From positions 1,054,001-1,118,000 of the forward strand of contig OX381708.1 in assembly GCA_947462335.1 (NCBI GenBank): a stretch of 64,000 bases of DNA, in the 5' to 3' direction. The translations under genes were made by a program, and so were the position numbers. How positions within the stretch are numbered: position 1 is the first letter of the stretch; every line of letters begins with the position of its first letter. The notes below the pieces were generated by a model that saw nothing but the letters and a program-made list of their open reading frames with translations, had not been told where the DNA came from and did not search any database. Below are positions 1-12,963 of this stretch, piece by piece. This DNA is from Harmothoe impar. Its lineage: Eukaryota > Annelida > Polychaeta > Phyllodocida > Polynoidae.

Positions 1-728
1 GTCGTGTTAGTTCTGTAGGGGCTGTAACTATGGTTACCCGATGTCATGTTAGTTCTGTAGGGGCTGTAACTATGGTTACCTGATGTCATGTTAGTTCTGT
101 AGGGGCTGTAACTATGGTTACCTGATGTCATGTTAGTTCTGTAGGGGCTGTAACTATGGTTACCTGATGTCGTGTTAGTTCTGTAGGGGCTGTAACTATG
201 GTTACCTGATGTCATGTTAGTTCTGTAGGGGCTGTAACTATGGTTACCTGATGTCATGTTAGTTCTGTAGGGGCTGTAACTATGGTTACCCGATGTCATG
301 TTAGTTCTGTAGGGGCTGTAACTATGGTTACCCGATGTCATGTTAGTTCTGTAGGGGCTGTAACTATGGTTACCTGATGTCGTGTTAGTTCTGTAGGGGC
401 TGTAACTATGGTTACCTGATGTCACGTTAGTTCTGTAGGGGCTGTAACTATGGTTACCTGATGTCACGTTAGTTCTGTAGGGGCTGTAACTATGGTTACC
501 CGATGTCATGTTAGTTCTGTAGGGGCTGTAACTATGGTTACCCGATGTCATGTTAGTTCTGTAGGGGCTGTAACTATGGTTACCTGATGTCATGTTAGTT
601 CTGTAGGGGCTGTAACTATGGTTACATGATGTCATGTTAGTTCTGTAGGGGCTGTAACTATGGTTACCTGATGTCACGTTAGTTCTGTAGGGGCTGTAAC
701 TATGGTTACCTGATGTCATGTTAGTTCT
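1..728. repeat. 42-bp minisatellite, about 17 copies, CIP2A last intron
   Basis: Tandem units of 42 bases with core GTAACTATGGTTACCTGATG, differing at few positions. On the gene strand each unit contains CAG|GTAACC, a donor-like site. It lies downstream of exon 19 and may continue beyond the window. Confidence 0.95.
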
Positions 729-808
729 GTACCTGGTGTTGTAGCTGTTTATGTAACTATGGTAACTAACCTGGTGTTGTAGCTGTTTATGTAACTACGG
801 TAACTTAC
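729..808 (-). repeat. Two extra copies of the exon 19 donor border
   Basis: Two 38-40 bp units repeat CTGGTGTTGTAGCTGTTT, the reverse complement of the last 18 bases of exon 19, followed by GTTAGT- or GTACAG-like donors. They form a bridge between the exon and the 42-bp array. Confidence 0.85.
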
Positions 809-948
809 CTGGTGTTGTAGCTGTTTCTTGGCCTTCTCCATCTTACTGAGGTCCGACCTGAACCTGTCCATGGCCTTCTCGTTCTCGTCCCGCTCCTTGG
901 TCACCTTCTTCAGTCGCTCCTCCAGCTTAGTTACGCTCTTAGTCAGCT
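809..948 (-). CDS. CIP2A: CIP2A coding exon 19 (last visible)
   Basis: The exon has 140 bases, residues 835-881, phase 1 in and 0 out. It is coiled coil ([20 protein letters not shown], then [18 protein letters not shown]). Acceptor CTTACAG|AGCTGAC, donor CACCAG|GTAAGT. The following exon with the stop codon is outside the window. Confidence 0.9.
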
Positions 949-3900
949 CTGTAAGACGCACAGACAGACATTAACTTAGTCAGCTCTGTAAGACGCACAG
1001 ACAGACATTAACTTAGTCAGCTCTGTAAGACGCACAGACAGACATTAACTTAGTCAGCTCTGTAAGACGCACAGACAGACATGAACTTAGTCAGCTCTGT
1101 AAGACGCACAGACAGACATTAACTGTAGCTGAGTCAGCTCTGTCAGACGCACAGACAGACATTAACTTAGTCAGCTTTGTAAGACGCACAGACAGACATT
1201 AACTGTAGCTGAGTCAGCTTTGTAAGACGCACAGACAGACATTAACTGTAGCTGAGTCAGCTCTGTAAGACGCACAGACAGACATTAACTTAGTCAGCTC
1301 TGTAAGACGCACAGACAGACATTAACTGTAGCTGAGTCAGCTCTGTAAGACGCACAGACAGACATTAACTTAGTCAGCTTTGTAAGACGCACAGACAGAC
1401 ATTAACTGTAGCTGAGTCAGCTCTGTAAGACGCACAGACAGACATTAACTGAGTCAGCTCTGTAAGACGCACAGACAGACATTAACTTAGTCAGCTCTGT
1501 AAGACGCACAGACAGACATTAACTTAGTCAGCTCTGTAAGACGCACAGACAGACATTAACTTAGTCAGCTTTGTAAGACGCACAGACAGACATTAACTGA
1601 GTCAGCTCTGTAAGACGCACAGACAGACATTAACTTAGTCAGCTCTGTAAGACGCACAGACAGACATTAACTGTAGCTTAGTCAGCTCTGTAAGACGCAC
1701 AGACAGACATTAACTGTAGCTTAGTCAGCTCTGTAAGACGCACAGACAGACATTAACTGTAGCTGAGTCAGCTCTGTAAGACGCACAGACAGACATTAAC
1801 TTAGTCAGCTCTGTAAGACGCACAGACAGACATTAACTGTAGCTTAGTCAGCTCTGTAAGACGCACAGACAGACATTAACTGTAGCTGAGTCAGCTCTGT
1901 AAGACGCACAGACAGACATTAACTGAGTCAGCTCTGTAAGACGCACAGACAGACATTAACTTAGTCAGCTCTGTAAGACGCACAGACAGACATTAACTGT
2001 AGCTTAGTCAGCTCTGTAAGACGCACAGACAGACATTAACTGTAGCTTAGTCAGCTCTGTAAGACGCACAGACAGACATTAACTGTAGCTGAGTCAGCTC
2101 TGTAAGACGCACAGACAGACATTAACTTAGTCAGCTCTGTAAGACGCACAGACAGACATTAACTGTAGCTTAGTCAGCTCTGTAAGACGCACAGACAGAC
2201 ATTAACTGTAGCTGAGTCAGCTCTGTAAGACGCACAGACAGACATTAACTTAGTCAGCTCTGTAAGACGCACAGACAGACATTAACTGTAGCTGAGTCAG
2301 CTCTGTAAGACGCACAGACAGACATTAACTTAGTCAGCTCTGTAAGACGCACAGACAGACATTAACTTAGTCAGCTCTGTAAGACGCACAGACAGACATT
2401 AACTGTAGCTTAGTCAGCTCTGTAAGACGCACAGACAGACATTAACTTAGTCAGCTTTGTAAGACGCACAGACAGACATTAACTGTAGCTGAGTCAGCTC
2501 TGTAAGACGCACAGACAGACATTAACTGTAGCTGAGTCAGCTCTGTAAGACGCACAGACAGACATTAACTGTAGCTGAGTCAGCTCTGTAAGACGCACAG
2601 ACAGACATTAACTGTAGCTTAGTCAGCTCTGTAAGACGCACAGACAGACATTAACTGTAGCTTAGTCAGCTCTGTAAGATGCACAGACAGACATTAACTT
2701 AGTCAGCTCTGTAAGTTGCACAGACAGACATTAACTGTAGCTTAGTCAGCTCTGTAAGACGCACAGACAGACATTAACTGTAGCTGAGTGAGCTTTGTAA
2801 GATGCACAGACAGACATTAACTGTAGCTGAGTCAGCTCTGTAAGACGCACAGACAGACATTAACTTAGTCAGCTCTGTAAGACGCACAGACAGACATTAA
2901 CTGTAGCTGAGTCAGCTCTGTAAGATGCACAGACAGACATTAACTTAGTCAGCTCTGTAAGACGCACAGACAGACATTAACTGTAGCTGAGTCAGCTCTG
3001 TAAGACGCACAGACAGACATTAACTTAGTCAGCTCTGTAAGACGCACAGACAGACATTAACTTAGTCAGCTCTGTAAGACGCACAGACAGACATTAACTG
3101 TAGCTTAGTCAGCTCTGTAAGACGCACAGACAGACATTAACTTAGTCAGCTCTGTAAGACGCACAGACAGACATTAACTTAGTCAGCTCTGTAAGACGCA
3201 CAGACAGACATTAACTGTAGCTTAGTCAGCTCTGTAAGACGCACAGACAGACATTAACTGTAGCTTAGTCAGCTCTGTAAGATGCACAGACAGACATTAA
3301 CTTAGTCAGCTCTGTAAGACGCACAGACAGACATTAACTGTAGCTGAGTCAGCTCTGTAAGACGCACAGACAGACATTAACTGTAGCTGAGTCAGCTCTG
3401 TAAGACGCACAGACAGACATTAACTGTAGCTGAGTCAGCTCTGTAAGACGCACAGACAGACATTAACTTAGTCAGCTCTGTAAGACGCACAGACAGACAT
3501 TAACTGTAGCTGAGTCAGCTTTGTAAGACGCACAGACAGACATTAACTTAGTCAGCTCTGTAAGACGCACAGACAGACATAAACTTAGTCAGCTCTGTAA
3601 GACGCACAGACAGACATAAACTTAGTCAGCTCTGTAAGACGCACAGACAGACATAAACTGTAGCTTAGTCAGCTCTGTAAGACGCACAGACAGACATTAA
3701 CTTAGTCAGCTCTGTAAGACGCACAGACAGACATAAACTGTAGCTTAGTCAGCTCTGTAAGACTCACAGACAGACATTAACTTAGTCAGCTCTGTAAGAT
3801 GCACAGACAGACATTAACTTAGTCAGCTCTGTAAGACACACAGACAGACATTAACTTAGTCAGCTCTGTGAGACGCACAGACAGACATTAACTGTAGCTT

Positions 3901-6900
3901 AGTCGGCTCTGTAAGATGCACAGATAGACATTAACTAAGTCAGCTCTGTCAGACGCACAGACAGACATTAACTAAGTCAGCTCTGTAAGTCGCACAGACA
4001 GACATTAACCCCAGCTTAGTTACACTCTTAGTCAGCTCTGTCATTATGAAGGTTATACAGGAATGCTAATCAGCACAAGTGGAGTGAAGTGTCTTCTGCT
4101 GTTATTATTTAGTCTTTTACAATACTGTTGTGGTGCTGACATTTACAGATCACTTTATAGATTACTATTTTTGTACATTTTTTTTTTTTAAATGAATACA
4201 GGTAAAAATGAAACTGACCGTGTTCACGGACTTCCTTCTCCTTGATGGCTTGTGACATGGTTTTACACTGCTCCTCCAGCTGGGTCAGCTGTTCTGTGGC
4301 ACTGTCAGACAAAGTGATGAGAATGTAATAATGTCGTCAAAACACAGAACCCCACCTCCAACACAAATTTATTTTGGCTTTCCCGTTTCATATAAGCTGA
4401 CTGTTTTTCTCTCAAACTAGGTGGTCGAGGTTATATTAAATTAGATTATAGCGAAAATATTTGTTAAAGGTCTTTTTTATAAGGTCTTTTTTGTAAGCCA
4501 ATTTTCTTTTTCAAAAGAGGGGTTCGGCTTATAGGTGGCGTTATCCTATAGCTCAGGTTTTACGGTATAAGTGAAGTTTGCTGTAAGTCACTTTTCCCCC
4601 TCAAAACCTACAGGTGAGGACTTTTATTCAACTGAGGTCTATAGTCCAGACTAGAGAATTTGGCCAAGCCGCCGAAAAGAAATTTAATTAACAACACTGC
4701 AGGGGATCATTAGGAGAATGGACATCTCTCAGGGGAAACCCCCCCCCCCAAAAAAAAAGTGCTGTGCTGGGTTTATCACCTCCAGGGTCCACTGTCCATC
4801 ATAAATGACCTCTGTAAACATGTGATGTTTGAGAGTATTATTGTCAGCACAGGGTGAGCTGCTCCTAACTGACACTTTAAATGAGTTGTTTAAATGGTGT
4901 GAGGTGATGGCATCTAATGATAATGAGATTACGATCAACCAGAAGGGGGTCTTGCCAAATTCCCAGTTCTTGACTCTACTACTCACACGTCGTGTTGTTG
5001 TTTGAGCGTCTCGTTGTGACGCCGCAGCATGTCGTGCATCTCTGTCACCGTCTGGTGTTCCTGCTTCAGGGCCCCCAAGTTACGCTGTACCACCTCTAAT
5101 CTGTAAAGTATAAAGTACAGGATATAGACTACAATACACCCCAAGTTACGCTTGATACAAGATACAACGCCCCCAAGTTACGCTGCACCACCTCTAATCT
5201 GTATAGAGTACAGAGTACAGGATATAGACAATACACTAATACAATACAAGATACAACGCCCCCAAGTTACGCTGCACTACCTCCAATCTGTATAGAGTAT
5301 AGAGTACAGGATATAGACAATACACTAATACAATACAAGATACAACGCCCCAAGTTACGCTGCACTACCTCCAACCTGTATAGAGTACAGAGTACAGGAT
5401 ATAGACAATACACTAATACAATACAAGATACAACGCCCCAAGTTACGCTGCACTACCTCCAACCTGTATAGAGTACAGAGTACAGGATATAGACAATACA
5501 CTAATACAATACAAGATACAACGCCCCAAGTTACGCTGCACCACCTCCAACCTGTATAGAGTACAGAGTACAGGATATAGACAATACACTAATACAATAC
5601 AAGATACAACGCCCCAAGTTACGCTGCACTACCTCCAACCTGTATAGAGTACAGAGTACAGGATATAGACAATACACTAATACAATACAAGATACAACGC
5701 CCCAAGTTACGCTGCACTACCTCCAACCTGTATAGAGTACAGAGTACAGGATATAGACAATACACTAATACAATACAAGATACAACGCACCCAGGTTACG
5801 TAGGACAATACAATACAAGACCTTAGCCCCTAGACCTAGAAATTTTCCCAATTTGGTGATGAAAAAAGTTCAAATATGCAAAGAAGTGAGAATTTCATTT
5901 GCTGGTTTCATGTAGAATGGTCTGACCTCTGTGTCTGGTCCCTGTGTGCCTGTGTGAGTGTCTCGTAGTCGGCAGCCACCACCTCTAGTCGGGTCAGGTC
6001 GGTCACCGCCTGCTCCACCTCCCCCGCTAACCGGTCCCTCTCCGTCTCCGCCTCGTGACGCTTCTCACGCTGCTCCTCTGAACCCCGCTCCGACTCTCGC
6101 AGCAGGGACCGCAGCTTCTGGGCCTGCAAGGTACAAGGTACAGTGATACACTCCTGCTGATACACTCCTGTAGTAAGGTACAGTGATACACTCCTACACC
6201 AAGGTACAGTGATACACTCCTGCTGATACACTCCTACACCAAGGTACAGTGATACACTCCTGCTGATGCACTCCTACACCAAGGTACAGTGATACACTCC
6301 TGCTGATACACTCCTACACCAAGGTACAGTGATACACTCCTGCTGATACACTCCTACACCAAGGTACAGTGATACACTCCTGCTGATACACTCCTACACC
6401 AAGGTACAGTGATACACTCCTGCTGATACACTCCTACACCAAGGTACAGTGATACACTCCTGCTGATGCACTCCTACACCAAGGTACAGCGATACACTCC
6501 TGCTGATACACTCCTGCTGATACACTCCTACACCAAGGTACAGCGATACACTCCTGCTGATACACTCCTGCTGATACACTCCTACACCAAGGTACAGCGA
6601 TACACTCCTGCTGATACACTCCTACACCAAGGTACAGTGATACACTCCTGCTGATACACTCCTACACCAAGGTACAGTGATACACTCCTGCTGATACACT
6701 CCTACACCAAGGTACAGTGATACACTCCTGCTGATACACTCCTACACCAAGGTACAGTGATACACTCCTGCTGATACACTCCTGCACCAAGGTACAGTGA
6801 TACACTCCTGCTGATACACTCCTACACCAAGGTACAGCGATACACTCCTGCTGATACACTCCTGCTGATACACTCCTACACCAAGGTACAGTGATACACT

Positions 6901-9900
6901 CCTGCTGATGCACTCCTGCTGATACACTCCTACAGTATGGTAATGCTACATGGTGATGCACTCCTACAGTATGGTAATGGTACATGGTGATGCACTCCTA
7001 CAGTGTGGTAATGCTACATGGTGATACACTCCTACAGTGTGGTAATGCTACATGGTGATACACTCCTACAGTATGGTAATGCTACATGGTGATACACTCC
7101 TACAGTATGGTAATGGTACATGGTGATGCACTCCTACAGTATGGTAATGGTACATGGTGATGCACTCCTACAGTATGGTAATGGTACATGGTGATGCACT
7201 CCTACAGTATGGTAATGGTACATGGTGATGCACTCCTACAGTATGGTAATGGTACATGGTGATGCACTCCTACAGTATGGTAATGGTACATGGTGATGCA
7301 CTCCTACAGTATGGTAATGGTACATGGTGATGCACTCCTACAGTATGGTAATGGTACATGGTGATGCACTCCTACAGTATGGTAATGGTACATGGTGATG
7401 CACTCCTACAGTATGGTAATGGTACATGGTGATGCACTCCTACAGTATGGTAATGGTACATGGTGATGCACTCCTACAGTATGGTAATGGTACATGGTGA
7501 TGCACTCCTACAGTATGGTAATGGTACATGGTGATGCACTCCTACAGTATGGTAATGGTACATGGTGATGCACTCCTACAGTATGGTAATGGTACATGGT
7601 GATGCACTCCTGTAGCAAGGTACAGGATATGCGATAACCTCCTGCAGGAGGTAACAGGAGTATACTTGGTGATACACTCTTGGTGATACAATCCTGCAGC
7701 AAGGTAACAGTATATGTGATACACTCCTGGTTATGGTATAAGGAATGTATAAGGTGCATGTTGATACACTCCTGGTGATACACTCCTGCAGCAAGGTATA
7801 ATGTACATGGTGATACACGAGGTAACAGTACACTACATGATACACAAATTTCTAATTATAACTGCTATGATTATCATTTTATTTGGTTCCGCACCACATT
7901 ACTTGTATTTAGTGGGACGTACCTCGGCGTCAGACTGGGCTCTCCGTGAGCGGTACTGGGCGATGAGACGGTCAGCCTGGGCCAGCGCCAGCGCCTTGGC
8001 CTCCAGCAGGTCCTGCAGGTGGTTCTCCTTAGTCTGCAAGCATTAACACCCTAATAAGGCAAGGTCTGTGAGAGCAGCAAATAACCCTTAGTCTGTGTGA
8101 GAGCAGCATGCGTTAACACCCAGAAACTACGACAACCCTCACCCTGCAGGTTCTCCTCAGTCTGCAAGTATTAACAACCTAATCAGGCAAGGTCTAGTGA
8201 CACTACAAATCTTGGTGATTCTCCTTAGCCTGTTAGTATTAACTACCCTTTAGATAACTTTAGATAATTGCCTGGGATGGGGCCCCTCTAGACCCCCCCC
8301 CCCCCCCTATTAATGATAAAATATTTTCTCATTGAATCTGTACAAATCACAGGGGTGACACGAATCCAGATAAAACAGGAAGAATTCCATGCCTGCCTAA
8401 TAATATTACAAGTCATGGTTTCTAGCTTTATCATTTATTCCTGAACCGGTCAAGACACATCACTAAATCAATACACACTGCCAAAGATGAAAGGCAGATT
8501 CTCCTTTGAAGAAAACATTAGTTATACAAAAACAACAGGAAAAGGTAAAATTACAAATGAGAAATTTAGATATGAATGATTGGGGTGCGGATTGTGCCTG
8601 GCCCCCGGTGTGTCGACCTTACAGGTAGGACCCCGGGGTAGGACTCACCTGCAGCGACTGGAGTTTGTGTTCGTAGACGTTGATGATCTCGGAGGCGCGC
8701 ACGTCCTTCAGCTGAAACAACACAGGTATACTGTAGGTGTTGTATGACACATAAAGAGGTGAAGGTACTGAAAGCACTGCCAGGGTTGCCACCAAACCAG
8801 AGACATTGAAAATCATGACTTTTTCATGACTTTTTCATGACTAAATCCACATTTTTCATGACTATTTTTCACGTTGCCATTCACATATTTTATAGATGAA
8901 ATCAAAGTGAATTTCCTCTATTTGATGATAATGCATAAAACTAATAAGATCAGACAAACTGCGAAGAGTAAAAAATCTGAGCCCAGGATTTTTTGAGGAG
9001 GATGTATCCCCCCCTCCTAGTATAATCGCAAGCAAAGTGTAGCGGTCAAACTAAAGGGGTTGGAGGGCATGCCCACGTCAAGAAAATTTGAAAGTCTATG
9101 ACTTGCAATGGTGCATTCTGATGCATTTTGGCACACAATATATAAAAGTTCAGATCTGCAATATTCTCTATGATTGGGGCTGAAACCTTGTTTTGGCGGT
9201 ATTGGAGAAATTTGAAAATCTAGACTTTAAACAGTGCATTCTGCTGCATTTTGGCCAAAAATACACCAAAGCTCAGATCTGTTTTATCCAGCCTCTATGG
9301 TCAGGGCTGGAACCTTGCTTGAAAAAAAAGGCTTTGAGAAAATTTGGAAATCAAGACATGAAATAGTGCATTCTGCTGAATTTTGGCCAATCTGTATTAG
9401 ATCTATCAAGCTACTTTTTAGTGGGAAAGTTTTGTGAAAATTTGAAAATCTAGACTTGAAATGGTGCATTCCGGCTAGAAATGTATCAAAGCTAAGATCT
9501 GTATTAGCCAGCCTTGTGATAGTGGATGAAACCTTTTTTTTCTTGGATGGAAAGGTTTTAGAAAATTTTGAATTTCTTGACTTGTAATGGTGCAATCTGA
9601 TGCATTTTGGCACATCTGTCATGTCTGCCCCCCACCATAATCCATCATTGACAGAATGAAGTGTTTATTTGCAAATCATATGGCACAACAGTACTGGGAG
9701 GGTTTGGGGTCATGGCCACCAAGAAAAATTTGAAAAACTACAAGCTAAATGGTGCACTGTGATGTATTTTGGTGTTCTGGTCTAATGATATTTCAAGTAA
9801 GTCCTCCCACCCCCTACATAAAGGAAAATAAATTTCAAAACTCTGTGGAGATTTCACACTCCTGCACTCTCCAAGCCTAGTCCTAGATGAGCAGCTCTTT

Positions 9901-12814
9901 GTGCTTGGAGAAGGAGGAGGGAGCTTGGACAAGATCACAATCTGGTCACTCTAAGTGACAGAAAGCCCTTTTTCAACTAGATGCACTATAGCCTTCTACA
10001 ATGACTCTCTGGCTTTCCTGAAGTGTGTTACAGAAAAACTTCTACAGAAAAGTCCACTGAAATGTGCATTAGTGATGACTCTGAGATTATTGGGTCCTAA
10101 ATACATTGCCAGGCAACCATTGAAAGCATAGTCCAAGTTCTCAGCTCTGCTAAGTAAACTGTTGAGTTCATGGTGGCTCACTGCTACAGACTATAAATGA
10201 TATTCATCTCTTAGTATTGTTGATAATTGATTGATATATATTTTCTAAATTGGTAAGAAATCAAATTTCGGCAACTTGAGAATTCATCAGTTTCCTGACT
10301 TTTTCCTGACTTTTCAAAAAACCCTGTTTTTCCTGACCTTTTGGTACCTTCTCATGCTAAATCCTGACTTTTTCATGACTCATGAAAAAAAAACATGTTT
10401 TCCTGACTTTTTCATGACCGGTGGCAACCCTGACTGCTAACACGACTAATTTCAACTTCAAGTATCACAGCTGCAGCTCAGCCACAATTATTTTCATCTA
10501 CTGCAAATTCTCGTGTATAAGCGTAACGCGCGTATTAGCCGCACCTGAAGTTTTGGTAAAGTCTATAAGCCTACTGTGTAGGTGACACTGACAGCTTGTT
10601 TACTGTGTAGGACACTGACAGGGGCCCGTTGTGTTACCGTGCTGCTTCACTGACCTCCATGCCGTTCTGCACCTTGTCTATCAGCTCGTCTATAGAAGAC
10701 TCCAGGTCCGACACCGACCCGTTACGCGCGCTGTCCTTGCGCACGGACAGACTCAGGCAGGTGGGGACGTCGTTCTCCTTGTTGTCGTGACTCCAGGCAA
10801 ACCGCTTTGGTGAGGGCGGGGAGGCGTCGTCCCCTGTGTTGAGCTCCTTGTGGTCCTGGTGTCGGGTCAGACGCAGGCTGTTGTTAGCCGCGATCGACTC
10901 ACCAAGGCTGTAGGAGGAAAGACAGTATCAACGTTAAGCATTGAGTATAGGCCGCGGCTAAGTCAGATCTCTAGTGCGGTTTATAGGATCAGGACATATC
11001 TGAGTTTTTAGATGTACTAAAGTTGCCAAATTCAGAACCTCTGTGCGGCTTATAATTAGTGACAGTGATAAGTGAATGTCCCAGTGCACATTAAGTAGCT
11101 TAGGGGGCTGTCTAAAGGTTAGCGAGGAGTCGTCCTCAAATAGTTATGTGCGGTCTAAATGCAAGTTAGGGCTTAACTTTTACAGTACATTATAGTGAGA
11201 CTGTTCAACATGAGTTGCTTAACAGTCAGGGGGGCGTTACGTAAATAGAGGTACACTACAGTCAGGGGGCGTTACGTAAATAGAGGTACAGAATGGTCAG
11301 GGGGGCGTTACGTGAATAGAGGTACAGAACAGTCAGGGGGCGTTACGTAAATAGAGGTACAGAACAGTCAGGGGGCGTTACGTAAATAGAGGTACAGAAC
11401 AGTCAGGGGGCGTTACGTAAATAGAGGTACACCACAGTCAGGGGGGCGTTACGTAAATAGAGGTACAGCACAGTCAGGGGGCGTTACGTAAATAGAGGTA
11501 CACCACAGTCAGGGGGGCGTTACGTGAATAGAGGTACAGAACAGTCAGGGGGCGTTACGTAAATAGAGGTACACTACAGTCAGGGGGGCGTTACGTAAAT
11601 AGAGGTACACCAGTCAGGGGGGCGTTACGTAAATAGAGGTACACTACAGTCAGGGGGGCGTTACGTAAATAGAGGTACACAACAGTCAGGGGGGCGTTAC
11701 GTAAATAGAGGTACACTACAGTCAGGGGGGCGTTACGTAAATAGAGGTGCACCGCAGTCAGGGGGGCGTTACGTAAATAGAGGTACACTACAGTCAGGGG
11801 GGCGTTACGTAAATAGAGGTACACAACAGTCAGGGGGGCGTTACGTAAATAGAGGTACACCACAGTCAGGGGGGCGTTACGTAAATAGAGGTACACCACA
11901 GTCAGGGGGGCGTTACGTAAATAGAGGTACAGCACAGTCAGGGGGGCGTTACGTAAATAGAGGTACACCACAGTCAGGGGGGCGTTACGTAAATAGAGGT
12001 ACACTACAGTCAGGGGGGCGTTACGTAAATAGAGGTACAGCACAGTCAGGGGGGCGTTACGTAAATAGAGGTACACCACAGTCAGGGCGGCGTTAAGTAA
12101 ATAGAGGTACACTACAGTCAGGGGGGCGTTACGTAAATAGATGTTCACCACAGTCAGGGGGGCGTTACGTAAATAGAGGTACACCACAGTCAGGGGGGCG
12201 TTACGTAAATAGAGGTACACCACAGTCAGGGGCGTTACGTAAATAGAGGTACACCACAGTCAGGGGGGCGTTACATAAGTGTTGTAACTTACACGACAGT
12301 CGGGAAGTCCGGGAGGCCGGCCCCGCGCGTGATGAGTTGTAGCGCCATCTGGACGTGTTGTCGGTTGTCGCCTGTCATGGCCGCCGCCAGGAAGGGCACG
12401 ACGCGGCCGTCCTGCAGAAGGTCGTTGAGCCCCGCCTCCATCTGCAGAACGTGACGCCTGAACCGCAGCATGACCTGCAGGGCGTGTAGCACCAGCTCTA
12501 CTCCAGCCTCACTGTTAGAACATAGACCACTATGTAGGAACATAGACCCACTATGTCAGAACATAGACCCACTATGTAGGAACATAGACCCACTATGTCA
12601 GAACATAGACCCACACTGTTAGAGACATGACACGTGTAGTACCAAAAAAGCAGCATGGAAATCTCATTTTTGGGTAATCTATAATCTGATCAACATGTCC
12701 TTTTTGGTGTGTGTGTTGTATGTTTATATATAGAGTATATAACTTACCTCCAGTCCCCCGGGTGGGCCGTGTTGTCGGCCATGTTGTGTGTGTGTGTGTG
12801 TGTGGTGTGTGTGG

Positions 12815-12851
<37 letters not shown>

Positions 12852-12923
12852 TGTGTAGGGGGGGTGTACTTACTTCCAGTCCCCTGGGTGGGCGGTGTTG
12901 TCGGCCGTGTTGTGGGTCTGGGA

Positions 12924-12963
<40 letters not shown>

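Noticed and set aside
949..4041. CRISPR-like array with direct repeats
   Set aside because: There are no unique spacers. Units are contiguous copies differing by point changes, in a eukaryotic intron.
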